NCBI GenBank assembly: GCA_032622095.1
Contig: CP136069.1
Span: 205,080,690 to 205,144,689, forward strand
Reading direction: 5' to 3'
DNA length: 64,000 nt
Source of the DNA: Siphonodentalium dalli
Taxonomy: Eukaryota; Mollusca; Scaphopoda; Gadilida; Siphonodentaliidae
Part shown: positions 44,580-56,400 of the stretch, in pieces
Position numbering within the stretch: the stretch's first letter is position 1
Layout: the number at the start of each line of letters is the position of its first letter
Notes under the pieces: model-generated
Seen by the model: the letters and a program-made list of their open reading frames with translations, nothing else
Database searches by the model: none
What the model was told of the DNA's origin: nothing
Position numbers and translations under genes: made by a program

Positions 44580-44960
44580 GTGGGATTTTGTCAAAAAGCC
44601 TGGCTTGCGAACTCATTTTAGGTACTGGTCATGGGAATGAATATACCAATAAACAAAGTCCAATAACTCTGCTGAAAATATCTGGCCGGACCTGGTTTGC
44701 GAACTCGTTCTAGATACTGGTCATGTGAACTCATATACCAAAAATCTTTGAAATCCGTTGACATTTGTGGAAATGAGCCCTGTGACGTCATCCATTTGCA
44801 CAAAGTCCAATATTAGTCCGCTTAAAATATCCGGCCGGACCTGGTTTGCGAACTCGTTCTAGATACTGGTCAAGTGAACTCATATACCAAATATCTTTGA
44901 AATCCATTGAGATTTGTGGAAATGAGCCCTGTGACGTCGTCTATTTGCTATTTGGTAAAT
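44580..44960. repeat. Diverged tandem units, ~149-bp spacing
   Basis: CTGGTTTGCGAACTCGTTCT recurs at 44692 and 44841, with a weaker third unit at about 44601. TTTGTGGAAATGAGCCCTGT follows each of the two full units. It is clearly related to the 161-bp unit at 35190 (CTGGTTTTCGAACTCGT). It directly precedes a pearl-like element. Confidence 0.7.
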
Positions 44961-44976
44961 TCGACAAAAATAATAA

Positions 44977-46058
44977 ATGAAAGTGTCAATGACACTGCAG
45001 CTCAACTTAGGTAGAAGAATAACTTAATGGTTGACAGTAAATGGAGGAATAGGAATGTTTAGTGAAATGTTTAAGTAAGACAAGATGTACATGTCAATAT
45101 CAACATTCATGACAAGTTTCATAACGATCGGATCAGGGATGTGGTGAGTATGGTGTGCCAAAGGATTTAGTGATGCAAAGAATAAATTCTAAAATGGCCA
45201 CCGGCAGCCATGTTTTTTTTCCGAATAACCCCAAAATGACTCGTTCCCATCTAAATGTCATTGTTAACATCCATGACAAATTTCATGAAGATCCGACCAA
45301 AGCTACGACCTGTAGCCTGCGCCAAAGGATTTAGTCATGCAAAGAGTAAAATCCAAGATGGCTGCTGGTGGCCATGTTGTTTGGCTCAATGACCCTTACG
45401 ACCTGTAGCCCGCGCCAAAGGATTTAGTAATGCAAAGAGTAAGATCCAAGATGGCTGCTAGCGGCCATGTTTTTTGGCCGAATAACCCCAAAATGACTCG
45501 TTCCCATCTACATGCCATTGTTAACATCCAGGACAAATTTCATGATGATCAGACGAAAGGTACGACCTGTAGCCAACGCCAATGGATTTAATTTTGAAAT
45601 ACAAGATGGACACCAGCGGCCATGTTTAATTGCCGAATGACCCCAAAAGGACTCGTTCCCATCTACATGTCATTGTTAACATTCATGACAAATTTCATGA
45701 AGATCTGACCAAAGCTACGACCTGTAGCCTGCGCCAAAGGATTTAGTCATGCAAAGAGTAAAATCCAAGATGGCTGCTGGTGGCCATGTTGTTTGGCTCA
45801 ATGACCCTTACGACCTGTAGCCCGCGCCAAAGGATTTAGTAATGCAAAGAGTAAGATCCAAGATGGCTGCTAGCGGCCATGTTTTTTGGCCGAACGACCC
45901 CAAAATGACTCGTTCCCATCTACATGTCAATATTAACATCCATGACAAATTTCATGATGCTCAGACGAATAGTACAACCTGTAGCCCGCGCCAATGGATT
46001 TAATTTTGAAATCCAAGATGGTTGCTAGCGGCCATGTTTTTTGGCCGAATGACCCCAA
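44977..46058 (+). mobile_element. Pearl-like element, 3' truncated
   Basis: Intact 5' terminus (ATGAAAGTGTCAATGACACT), about six core units, no terminal hairpin. A block starting near 45300 (GCTACGACCTGTAGCCTGCG) is repeated near 45716, a local higher-order duplication of about 416 bp. Located in P450 intron 1. Confidence 0.65.
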
Positions 46059-47449
46059 AAGATTTTCTTGCCGGCCTCAATTTTTTTTTTATTTTCCAGA
46101 AGTCCATAGTAACCTGTCTGTCTGAGTTAATAGTTATGGTTTTCCCAATACCAACAGCAGAACTAACCATCCATGGCATACACAACTGACGCATGTGTAG
46201 GCCGGTGTATGCGATCGTGCATTCTAGATATAAATAAATAAGACAACCCGGTCGGCCATGCTACGCAGTGAATAGCGTGGCGTAAATCAAACTCTACCCT
46301 GACGAGTCACTACGGAAATCCCCCCGTCTTTTGTGGACTGTGTATTTTAAAAAGTACAATGTATTATACCGGTAGCTCACTTAAATTCCTTCGTGGAATA
46401 GGGCGCAAAACTTGCTTGAAAGACCATCTGTTCGCGACAAAATTAAACAGTGAAAAGCACGTGCGTTTTGGCGGGAAAATGACAGTCCGTATTCCGTTAT
46501 CAGTCCTGGAAATTAGCGTCGTCAAAAGCCGAAATTACCATCCAAGATTAAAATGCATGCATTGGCATCCTTGAATATTCACAGAAACCCGAGTTTAACT
46601 GTCTGTTATGAATGACACACCAACTGAGTCACTGTGTCACCAACCAAACCGCCTCAGTGGGTCATGTGAATCAACCCTGTGTAACTATTTACGACAGACT
46701 CTTTGATGTTACCGACCAAGTAGCAGATACTACTGTGATAGAAACAACTCGCACTGTATGCAAATATTAAACACACATTTCTGATCATCTGATGTGCATA
46801 CATGTACTGTAAGGATTATGTGATAACTTGCTGTTAATTACACTGAAAGTTGGCAGGTAATCAATTCTGCTATTTAAAACATTCCGGGATTTAAACGAAA
46901 TAAGTCGGAAATATGTGACTTTAAACCACAATACAATTTAGTGAATTGGTAAAATGGACAAGTTGTCGCTGAAAAATAATCATCATCTATGAAGAGAAAT
47001 AAGAGGGGATAAAAATACAATAGGTTTTATTGAAATGGCAAGTATTTATTCCATAAAACGATCCCTCTGTCAACACCAACACCTGGAAAATTGTGTCGGC
47101 AGTGATGAATAGAATGGCATAAAATGTGTAACCTCAGGCCCAGTCTACGAGATATTCAGGGGACGATTGGAACAAAACATGTTTACTCCTGCATATCCAA
47201 GAAGTCAGAAACATTGTTCTGGCCACATGTAATTTGTAAATAAAGGTATCAGATGATACTGTTGCATTGTGGGCTGGTAGCTGCATGGGCTATGTAAGAG
47301 GAATAACTCTAAACCTGTGGCTATATATAGCCTAATACTTTGAATCTTCACACTGGAGCACATACTACATGTAGTAGCCATAATATACATTCAATTGGAA
47401 GTTGTCTCAAAAACTTTATTTTCGGAGAATATCTTTAATACCTAATACA
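46059..47449 (+). other. P450 intron 1 sequence without recognised elements
   Basis: I see no exon, RNA gene or repeat family here. Several short open frames lack splice context. Confidence 0.4.
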
Positions 47450-47613
47450 TGACCATAGGTCGCCTCGCATATATAAGAGAATGCATTGGCCTAACATTAT
47501 TTTATTTTTTTACAATTTTTTACAATTTTAATAATTTATTCTTATATTCTTTAACAGACTTATTTTGTAGGTTTAGGGCCGATGAGATCGGTCCCTGGCA
47601 CTCAAAGGGTTAA
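47450..47613. mobile_element. PB-2 MITE, truncated at the hairpin
   Basis: It starts inside a hairpin (CCATAGGTCGCCTCGC), then the standard AT spacer, the GGGCCGATGAGATCGGTCCC box and CCTGGCACTCAAAGGGTTAA. The left half is missing. Confidence 0.7.
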
Positions 47614-47776
47614 AAAGCACATGCACAAATCGATATGCCTAACGGAAAGTTCAACAATGATATATGCTACACCATCTTTAATACTATGGAGGGGTCACTT
47701 ATTTAAATTCTTATTTCAATATATAGAGGACAGGGCATCATTATATATCTGTTATTTATAACATCCTTTATTTCAG

Positions 47777-48298
47777 CACTGATGTGGGCAAACGGGCAAT
47801 TATGGAAAGATAACAGAAGATTCTGTCTCCACACTCTGCGAGATTTTGGAATGGGAAAAAATCTTCTGGAAACCAAGATACAAACAGAGATAGAAAGCTT
47901 TCTCACAGAAGTGGATCGATATGAGGGAAGACCATTCAATGTGACGCCCCTGATAAGGAATGCTATCAGTAATGTCATTTGTTTAATTACTTTTGGAAGA
48001 CGATATGAATATGATGACAAAACAGTTCAAGAACGCCTAAAGAAAATGGATGAGAATCTATCCGGGTCTGGACTTCTTTTGTTTCTCCATCCGATCATGA
48101 GGTTTCTCCCAGGAGACATCTTCAAAATTAATAAGGTCAAGAAAAATTTGCGAGAAGAGAAAGAATATATAATAAGGGAGGTGAAAGCACATTTGCAAGA
48201 TTATCGTCCAGGTGTTGTCAATGACTTTATCGATGCATACATCAAGAAATGGGAAAAGGAGAAGTCTGAAAACAAACAGGAGGAAATGCACTCCAGTG
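47777..48298 (+). CDS. CYP2-like: CYP2-like cytochrome P450, exon 2 of 4
   Basis: Acceptor CCTTTATTTCAG, donor CCAGTG|GTAATA. It opens with the CYP2-type C-helix region, MWANGQLWKDNRRFCLHTL then RDFGMGK, containing WxxxR (W126, R130), where Arg contacts a heme propionate in this family. Substrate-recognition and F-G helix sequence follows (FNVTPLIRNAISNVICLITF, a typical CYP2 block), ending in a charged, Lys/Glu-rich segment. The exon is unusually large for CYP2 genes, which in vertebrates are mostly split into nine exons; few-exon organisation is seen in CYP2U/CYP2R-type genes. A PB-1 MITE sits 20 bp past the donor. Confidence 0.92.
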
Positions 48299-48317
48299 GT
48301 AATATTAGATTAGAAAT

Positions 48318-48649
48318 TTAACCCTTTACCCAACAGAAGTGCCCTGTGCCAATGCATTCTCTTATATATGCGAGTCGACCATAGGTCGCCTCGCATATAT
48401 AAGAGAATGCATTGGCTTAACACATTAAAAATTATAAAATTGTTAAAGAATGTAAGAAAAAATGGTCGACTCGCATATATAAGAGAAGGCATTGGCACAG
48501 GGCATAACTGTAACTATCACAATGTGGTCAAGGAGACGGTTCCAATGATATCCATATTTGTATGGTTCTATTGAGACAGACCGAAGATATTTTAGGCTGC
48601 TGAAGCTTTATTTGGCCGGTTTTGGCTGGTTTGTTGGGTAAAGGGTTAA
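48318..48649. mobile_element. PB-1 MITE 20 bp from the exon 2 donor
   Basis: TTAA flanks intact. First hairpin complete (about 48347-48415); the second has lost its left arm (resumes at GGTCGACTCGC, about 48465). Confidence 0.85.
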
Positions 48650-49134
48650 GCATTTTACCGATCAGTGATTTACATCCAATATTATTTTAAATGGCTGGTT
48701 AAATGTTAGAGCTTACCTTTCACTTGTGTACAGCCGTCACAATTCAATCAAAGCTCCCATTACAGAATACATTTGGGTTTTCATTGTTTGATATTTCCGA
48801 AGTACAAAACCTGCGTGTTCAAGAACGGCGATACTTTCAATGCCTAAATTTGTTTATCTATTCATTGCTTTTGAATTAGTTTTCCATCTCAATTTGGGGT
48901 AAAAAAATAAAAGTTTGGCCAAGTTAAATGTTTATTGGCCAATTTCGACCCGCGACCATGTGAACCTGGTCATATGAGGTGAAGTGAGAATATATATAAT
49001 ATTGCTGAGCCTGACAAGACACAATAGCTGTCAACTAGGCCAAAAAAATAGAAAAATACCTGCCCGCCACTCTTTGAACGCCCCCCGACTGTTTTCAATT
49101 TATTGATTTTTTTTAAATAAAAACTATTATCAAA
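48650..49134 (+). other. P450 intron 2 sequence without recognised elements
   Basis: No exon or repeat that I can support. Confidence 0.4.
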
Positions 49135-49547
49135 ATGAAAGTGTCAATGACACTGTAGCTCAACATGGAAGGGAATATTTTCAATTGTTACAGTCAATGG
49201 AGTGATTAGGAATGGGGAAAGTTGAAATGTCTAAGTAATACAACATGAAGATATATATATATATAATAAAATCCAAGATGGTCACTGGAGGCTATGTTTT
49301 CCAATGAATATCAAAAACTTTGATAGCTCCCATCTAGCAGATCAATATCAAGATCAGTATGAAGTTTGGTGATGATCAGATGAGGAAAGTGGACTGTAGG
49401 GTGTGCCATAGGATTTAGACATACATTACAAATGTACAAAGAGTAAAATCCAAGATGGCTGTTTTATGGAGAAAGACCCCAAAATGACTCGTTCCTATCT
49501 ACATGTTAATGTTAACAGCCATGACAAATTTCATGATGATCCAACCA
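49135..49547 (+). mobile_element. Pearl-like element, diverged and interrupted
   Basis: 5' terminus ATGAAAGTGTCAATGACACT present, about two diverged core units, ending abruptly at CATGATGATCCAACC where the inverted-repeat element starts. A short TATATA run is at about 49252. Confidence 0.6.
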
Positions 49548-50846
49548 ACTTAACTTCACTCCACTCATTATCTTCTGTATAGTGTCCTTCAACTTTTAAG
49601 CAATGTTATCATGAAAACAAATGTCTGCGTACACACGAGACAAGATGACGTCCAACATGGGCACCATTTTGAAGAGGAGGCTCTATAGGTCAGTTTGATG
49701 AGAAAATCTTGACAAATGTATACAAGTATATTGTGAAGCTAAGATATGGTGCTACATTTTTAGGCTGAAAGTTTTTAGGCCACCAAAATGGCCACCAACA
49801 GTTGAAAATATAACTATTTTTCACTAATATCTTCTAAATTAATTTCTGCTGTTTGAAACTGGCTGAGAATTGGGACTTTATTTTGTATTTTTCATGTTAA
49901 CTGATCATTGGAGCAATGAAATATGCCATTAATTATGTGGGTACCAGCCCCTTCCGATCCCTCAAAAATTGGATTTTACAGAACGCGACATAAATTTCAC
50001 TATAAATCACTATTTGGATTCTAGTCATATTTCAACAAGAAATTAGCAGAACTGTGCAATGTAAGTCAAGCGTGACATTACTGATGAATATTCCAACTCA
50101 ACTGATAAAAAAAAGGTCACTTTAGCTCAAAATTGCCACCAAAATGGCAGCCAAATAATGGAAAAGATATTGCCCTGCAATCGGTTACAAGTTGTGATTG
50201 ATTAATAAATGAAAGTGTCAATGACACTGTAGCTCAACTTATGTAGGGGAATAATTTAATGGTTGACAGTAAATGGAGGAATAGGAAAGGTGCTAATTGA
50301 AATGTCTAACCTGTGCCAAAGGATATAGTCATGCAAAGAGTAAAATCCAAGATGGCTGCTGGCAGCCATGTTTTTCAGCCGAATGACCCCAAAATGACTC
50401 GTTCCCATCTACATGTCAATATGAACTTCCATGACAAATTTCATGATGATCAGATGAACAGTACGACCTGTAGCCCGCACCAATGGATTGAATTTTGAAA
50501 TCCAAGATGGCCACCAGCGGCCATGTTTTTTGGCCGAATGACACCAAAATGACTCGTTCCCATCTACATGTCAATGTCAACATTCATGACAAATCTCATA
50601 AAGATCAGGCCAAAGGTATGACCTGTAGCCCGCGCCAAAGGAAATTGTTGACGGACACATGCACACACGGACGACGGACGCCAAACCATGGCAATAGCTC
50701 AAACTTACAAAGTAAGTTGAGCTAAAAATGGCGCTCATGTTGGTCGCCATCTTGTCTCGTCTGTACACGCCCACTTTTTTTTCCATATCAACAATGCTTA
50801 AAATTTGAGGGACATAATAAGGAAGAATATGAGTGGGGTGAAGTTA
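49548..50846. mobile_element. Long-TIR element (~1.3 kb) containing a nested pearl-like copy
   Basis: AACTTAACTTCACTCCACTC at the left is mirrored by GAGTGGGGTGAAGTTAAGT at the right, and pairing continues inward for about 130 nt per arm (e.g. ACACGAGACAAGATG with CATCTTGTCTCGT). The interior, AATGGCCACCAACAGT-type sequence, has no coding. The pearl-like copy at 50209-50725 sits just inside the right arm. Confidence 0.65.
50209..50725 (+). mobile_element. Compact complete pearl-like element
   Basis: Both termini are present: ATGAAAGTGTCAATGACACT with GTAGCTCAACTT, and the final hairpin AGCTCAAACTTAC / GTAAGTTGAGCTA. Only about two core units lie between. It is the best short reference copy in the window for the ends of this family. 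Confidence 0.75.
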
Positions 50847-51481
50847 AGTCCTGTGGTTGGGGGTGCAGGGGTACCCTATCAGATCCCAGACTATTATATT
50901 TGTGTTTTCATCGCCGTTGCGTGACATTTTGACCTCTGTTGACATCATCAATGAAAATGTCAGAGTATTCAAATACCTACATCACCTGTTAAAATCCAAT
51001 CATTATGACATCATTTATATGGGATATCAGTTTCCCCCACCCCATCATAATCGGAAACAAATGATACCGAGTACTTCTTCTTCTTCCGATTTCAACAGGC
51101 TGATGATTATGACTAATTTATTTTGGCAACGACTGGCGATAATTTCTCTTCATGATTAGGGTTTGTGATAAAATAATTGATTTGATTTGAATTTGATTTG
51201 AATTTTTTGTTTTTGTTTTTTGTTTTTGTTTTTGTTTTTGTTTTTTGTTTTTTTTTGAGTAAGATACAATAGGACCTAAAATATTTGCTGCTAACATCGT
51301 TTTTCCTGACCAGTACATATCAGGGTACATGAAAATACCAAAAAAGTTAAGCAATGGGGTGGGGGGGGGGGGGGGTGCACAAGGCGTCCTACCAGCTCAT
51401 GGACTATAATTATACATGTACCAGTAAAGAAAAAAAAACATCCAGTTTCGTCTCTTTATTTTTAATTGCTTGCATTTTCAG
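50847..51481 (+). other. P450 intron 2 3' part
   Basis: Low-complexity T/G tract (TTTTTGTTTTTGTTTTTTG, about 51200-51255) and a poly(G) run (about 51359-51376). The exon 3 acceptor (GCTTGCATTTTCAG) ends at 51481. Confidence 0.5.
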
Positions 51482-51922
51482 AAGAAGAGCTTGTGACGTT
51501 TGTAAAAGAACTGTTCCATGCAGGGACCGACACAACATCGTCAGCATTGAGTTTCAGCCTCTTATACATTTTACAAGATCCTGCCTTTCAACAGCATCTT
51601 CATGACGAACTTGATTCTGCCATACAAAGTAACCACCTACCATCGATAGCTGACAGAACTGCCTTGCCCCTCTTAAATGCCACCATTTTGGAGACAATAC
51701 GGATTTCTGCTGTTGTACCTATCGGTCTTTCCCACCGTGCCTCAGAAGAGATTCAGTTCCGTGGCTATACAATACCACAAGAAGCTCATCTTCTGCACAA
51801 TGTACATTCGGCACTATTTGACAAAACTCATTTTCCAGATCCCACAAAATTTCTGCCATCCAGATTCATTGATGAGAAGGGGAAAAATATCATTCCAGAG
51901 GAATACGTAGCTTTTTCAATAG
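51482..51922 (+). CDS. CYP2-like: CYP2-like cytochrome P450, exon 3 of 4
   Basis: Acceptor TTGCATTTTCAG, donor TCAATAG|GTATGT, phase 1 on both sides. It carries the I-helix oxygen-activation motif AGTDTTS (304-310), the K-helix ExxR as ETIR (361-364), the HRASEE block of CYP2 enzymes, the PERF-type motif FLPSRF (414-419) and the first residues of the heme loop (F435-SI-G438). All catalytic signatures are intact and there is no frameshift or internal stop. Confidence 0.93.
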
Positions 51923-52260
51923 GTATGTACACAAATCATCATGAGAAACATGCATGTATGGTTCCTGTTTATGATGCTGCCAATCTGTAATTTGTAGAAT
52001 GTCTAGCAATGCTAGAGATAGGCAGCACAGAGTATTGGAATTTTTAGTTTATGGGGAAAAAGTAGTCTCAAATCATGGACACTGTCATGCACAGCTGTAT
52101 TTGTAATTTAATGTGCAGAATATGTGCTTCACTTTGAAACCAAAATGTTATTGCAAAAATGCAAACAAAACTGCCACACCTCGGCTGGTGTTTTTCCTGG
52201 TTGATGTGTGTGATTATAGCTTTAACCTGGAGACAAACCCGTGCTGGCCAAGGCTACTCG

Positions 52261-52639
52261 TTAACCCTTTACCCAACAGAAGGGCCCTGTGCCAATGCAT
52301 TCTCTTATATATGCGAGTCGACCATAGGTCGCCTCGCATATATAAGAGAATGCATTGGGTTAACATATTAAAAATTATAAAATTGTTAAAGAATGTAAGA
52401 AAAAATGGTAAAAATTGTTTTTTTAGGCCAATGCATTCTCTTATATATGCGAGGCGACCTATGGTCGATTCGCATATATAAGAGAATGCATTGGCACAGG
52501 GCATAACTGTCACTATCACAATGTGGTCAAGGAGCCGGTTCCAATGATATCCATATTTGTATGGTGTTATTGAGACAGACCCAAGATATTTTAGGCTGTT
52601 GAAGCTTTATTTGGCCGGTTTTGTTGGGTAAAGGGTTAA
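52261..52639. mobile_element. PB-1 MITE, full length
   Basis: TTAA flanks intact, hairpins at about 52291-52358 and 52427-52495. In P450 intron 3, directly next to the LINE remnant. Confidence 0.85.
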
Positions 52640-52640
52640 G

Positions 52641-53090
52641 GACTTCTTCTTCACTTTTAATTCCAAGTCTCTGAATGCTTCTTGGAATAAGGATGATTTC
52701 AACTTTTTGAAGTCGTCATAGCAGCCGTTCATACATAAATTACATTCCAGAGCCTTCCACTTATTTGGTGCAGCAACACTGAAAGCACGGTGACTGGCTT
52801 AGGGCAGACTCTCCAGTGTTGTTGACGAGTCTGACTTCATTCTTTTGTCAGAGATCCTGACTCGGTTTGTATACCGGAGCGATCTCTTGAAGATAAGCTG
52901 GAGCAAATTCAAATGCACAGCGATGAACAAGTCACAGAATTTTGAAGTCGATCCGCTGTTTGGTGAGCAGCCAATGGAGTTGTTTGAGAACCGGCATGAT
53001 GTGGTCTCGGTAGCCGCCCCCGATACTATGCGTGCAGCTACATATTGTATGGCCCGCAGTTTCCCGAGTGATTTACCCCACAAATACCAA
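52641..53090 (-). pseudogene. LINE ORF2 C-terminal remnant, frameshifted
   Basis: On the minus strand, LRAIQYVAARIVSGA, then in another frame HIMPVLKQLHWLLTKQRIDF and FEFAPAYLQEI, then AFSVAAPNKWKALE and FKKLKSSLFQEAFRDLELKV. This is the order and pattern of the post-RT C-terminal region of jockey/CR1-type LINEs (QxxAARIV…LHWLPxxxRIxFK…APxYL…FSVAAPxxWNxLP…FKxxLK). At least two frameshifts and internal stops mark it as dead. It lies in P450 intron 3, antisense to the gene. Confidence 0.75.
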
Positions 53091-53229
53091 GTGAACTAGT
53101 TTTTCGAGTGCCGATTTTGTCAGAAATGATCAAATGCGTGCCCATAATAAGGCCAATATTTCTGGCAGTTGCTCAGTTGTGTCTGGCAATCTCCGATTGT
53201 GACTAACTCTTCTTAACATTTCATTGCAG

Positions 53230-53411
53230 GAAGACGTCTGTGTCCAGGAGAGTCTCTTGCTAAAATGGAATTCTACCTGTTTTTGTCAGCTCTACTACAG
53301 AACTATAACCTACTGCCGGCTGATGGAATACATCCCCCACCAGTGGAGGGGTCCCTCGGAGTCACGCACAGCCCAAAGCCATTCATGATGCGAGCACTGA
53401 GAAGGAACTGA
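53230..53411 (+). CDS. CYP2-like: CYP2-like cytochrome P450, exon 4 of 4, heme-binding loop
   Basis: Acceptor TTTCATTGCAG. The split Gly codon joins FSIG to RRLCPGE and completes the heme signature FxxGxRxCxG with cysteine ligand C442. It continues [20 protein letters not shown] (L helix) and [20 protein letters not shown] then [13 protein letters not shown], the family-typical CYP2 C-terminus, to TGA 53409-53411. The last 88 nt up to the first base of the stop (53322-53409) are unit 1 of the satellite array that follows. The heme loop itself is outside the repeated part. The 3' UTR therefore starts in satellite copies. No AATAAA occurs in the repeat consensus, so the polyadenylation site is unknown. 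Confidence 0.92.
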
Positions 53412-56400
53412 TAGAATACATCCCCCACCAGAGGAGGGGTCCCTCGGAGTCACACACAGCCCAAAGCCATTCATGATACAAGCACTGAGAAGGAACCGAT
53501 AGAATACATCCCCCACCAGAGGAGGGGTCCCTCGGAGTCACACACAGCCCAAAGCCATTCATGATGCGAGCACTGAGAAGGAACCGATAGAATACATCCC
53601 CCACCAGAGGAGGGGTCCCTCGGAGTCACACACAGCCCAAAGCCATTCATGATGCGAGCACTGAGAAGGAACCGATATAATACATCCCCCACCAGAGGAG
53701 GGGTCCCTCGGAGTCCCACACAGCCCAAAGCCATTCATGATGCGAGCATTGAGAAGGAACTGATATAATACATCCCCCACCAGAGGAGGGGTCCCTCGGA
53801 GTCACACACAGCCCAAAGCCATTCATGATGCGAGCACTGAGAAGGAACTGATATAATACATCCCCCACCAGAGGAGGGGTCCCTCGGAGTCACACACAGC
53901 CCAAAGCCATTCATGATGCGAGCACTGAGAAGGAACTGATAGAATACATCCCCCACCAGTGGAGGGGTCCCTCGGAGTCACACACAGCCCAAAGCCATTC
54001 ATGATGCGAGCACCGAGAAGGAACTGATAGAATACATCCCCCACCAGAGGAGGGGTCCCTCGGAGTCACACACAGCCCAAAGCCATTCATGATGTGAGCA
54101 CTGAGAAGGAACTGATAGAATACATCCCCCACCAGAGGAGGGGTCCCTCGGAGTCACACACAGCCCAAAGCCATTCATGATGCGAGCACTGAGAAGGAAC
54201 TGATGGAATACATCCCCCACCAGAGGAGGGGTCCCTCGGAGTCACACACAGCCCAAAGCCATTCATGATGCGAGCACTGAGAAGGAACCGATAGAATACA
54301 TCCCCCACCAGTGGAGGGGTCCCTCGGAGTCACACACAGCCCAAAGCCATTCATGATGCGAGCACTGAGAAGGAACCGATAGAATACATCCCCCACCAGT
54401 GGAGGGGTCCCTCGGAGTCACACACAGCCCAAAGCCATTCATGATGCGAGCACTGAGAAGGAACTGATATAATACATCCCCCACCAGAGGAGGGGTCCCT
54501 CGGAGTCACACACAGCCCAAAGCCATTCATGATGCGAGCACTGAGAAGGAACCGATATAATACATCCCCCACCAGAGGAGGGGTCCCTCGAAGTCACACA
54601 CAGCCCAAAGCCATTCATGATGCGAGCACTGAGAAGGAACCGATATAATACATCCCCCACCAGAGGAGGGGTCCCTCGGAGTCACACACAGCCCAAAGCC
54701 ATTCATGATGCGAGCACTGAGAAGGAACTGATATAATACATCCCCCACCAGAGGAGGGGTCCCTCGCAGTCACACACAGCCCAAAGCCATTCATGATGCG
54801 AGCACTGAGAAGGAACCAATATAATACATCCCCCACCAGAGGAGGGGTCCCTCGGAGTCACACACAGCCCAAAGCCATTCATGATGCGAGCACTGAGAAG
54901 GAACTGATATAATACATCCCCCACCAGAGGAGGGGTCCCTCGGAGTCACACACAGCCCAAAGCCATTCATGATGCGAGCACTGAGAAGGAACTGATAGAA
55001 TACATCCCCCACCAGAGGAGGGGTCCCTCGGAGTCACACACAGCCCAAAGCCATTCATGATGCGAGCACTGAGAAGGAACCGATAGAATACATCCCCCAC
55101 CAGAGGAGGGGTCCCTCGGAGTCACACACAGCCCAAAGCCATTCATGATGCGAGCACTGAGAAGGAACCGATATAATACATCCCCCACCAGAGGAGGGGT
55201 CCCTCGGAGTCACACACAGCCCAAAGCCATTCATGATGCGAGCACTGAGAAGGAACTGATAGAATACATCCCCCACCAGAGGAGGGGTCCCTCGGAGTCA
55301 CACACAGCCCAAAGCCATTCATGATGCGAGCACTGAGAAGGAACCGATATAATACATCCCCCACCAGAGGAGGGGTCCCTCGGAGTCACGCACAGCCCAA
55401 AGCCATTCATGATGCGAGCACTGAGAAGGAACTGATGGAATACATCCCCCACCGGTGGAGGGGTCCCTCGGAGTCACACACAGCCCAAAGCCATTCATGA
55501 TGCGAGCACTGAGAAGGAACCGATAGAATACATCCCCCACCAGAGGAGGGGTCCCTCGGAGTCCCACACAGCCCAAAGCCATTCATGATGCGAGCATTGA
55601 GAAGGAACTGATAGAATACATCCCCCACCAGTGGAGGGGTCCCTCGGAGTCACACACAGCCCAAAGCCATTCATGATGCGAGCACTGAGAAGGAACTGAT
55701 AGAATACATCCCCCAACAGTGGAGGGGTCCCTCGGAGTCACACACAGCCCAAAGCCATTCATGATGCGAGCACTGAGAAGGAACTGATAGAATACATCCC
55801 CCACCAGAGGAGGGGTCCCTCGGAGTCACACACAGCCCAAAGCCATTCATGATGCGAGCATTGAGAAGGAACCGATAGAATACATCCCCCACCAGAGGAG
55901 GGGTCCCTCGGAGTCACACACAGCCCAAAGCCATTCATGATGCGAGCACTGAGAAGGAACCGATAGAATACATCCCCCACCAGAGGAGGGGTCCCTCGGA
56001 GTCACACACAGCCCAAAGCCATTCATGATGCGAGCACTGAGAAGGAACCGATAGAATACATCCCCCACCAGTGGAGGGGTCCCTCGGAGTCACACACAGC
56101 CCAAAGCCATTCATGATGCGAGCACTGAGAAGGAACTGATATAATACATCCCCCACCAGAGGAGGGGTCCCTCGGAGTCACACACAGCCCAAAGCCATTC
56201 ATGATGCGGGCACTGAGAAGGAACCGATAGAATACATCCCCCACCAGAGGATGGGTCCCTCGGAGTCACACACAGCCCAAAGCCATTCATGATGCGAGCA
56301 CTGAGAAGGAACTGATATAATACATCCCCCACCAGAGGAGGGGTCCCTCGGAGTCACACACAGCCCAAAGCCAATCATGATGCGAGCACTGAGAAGGAAC

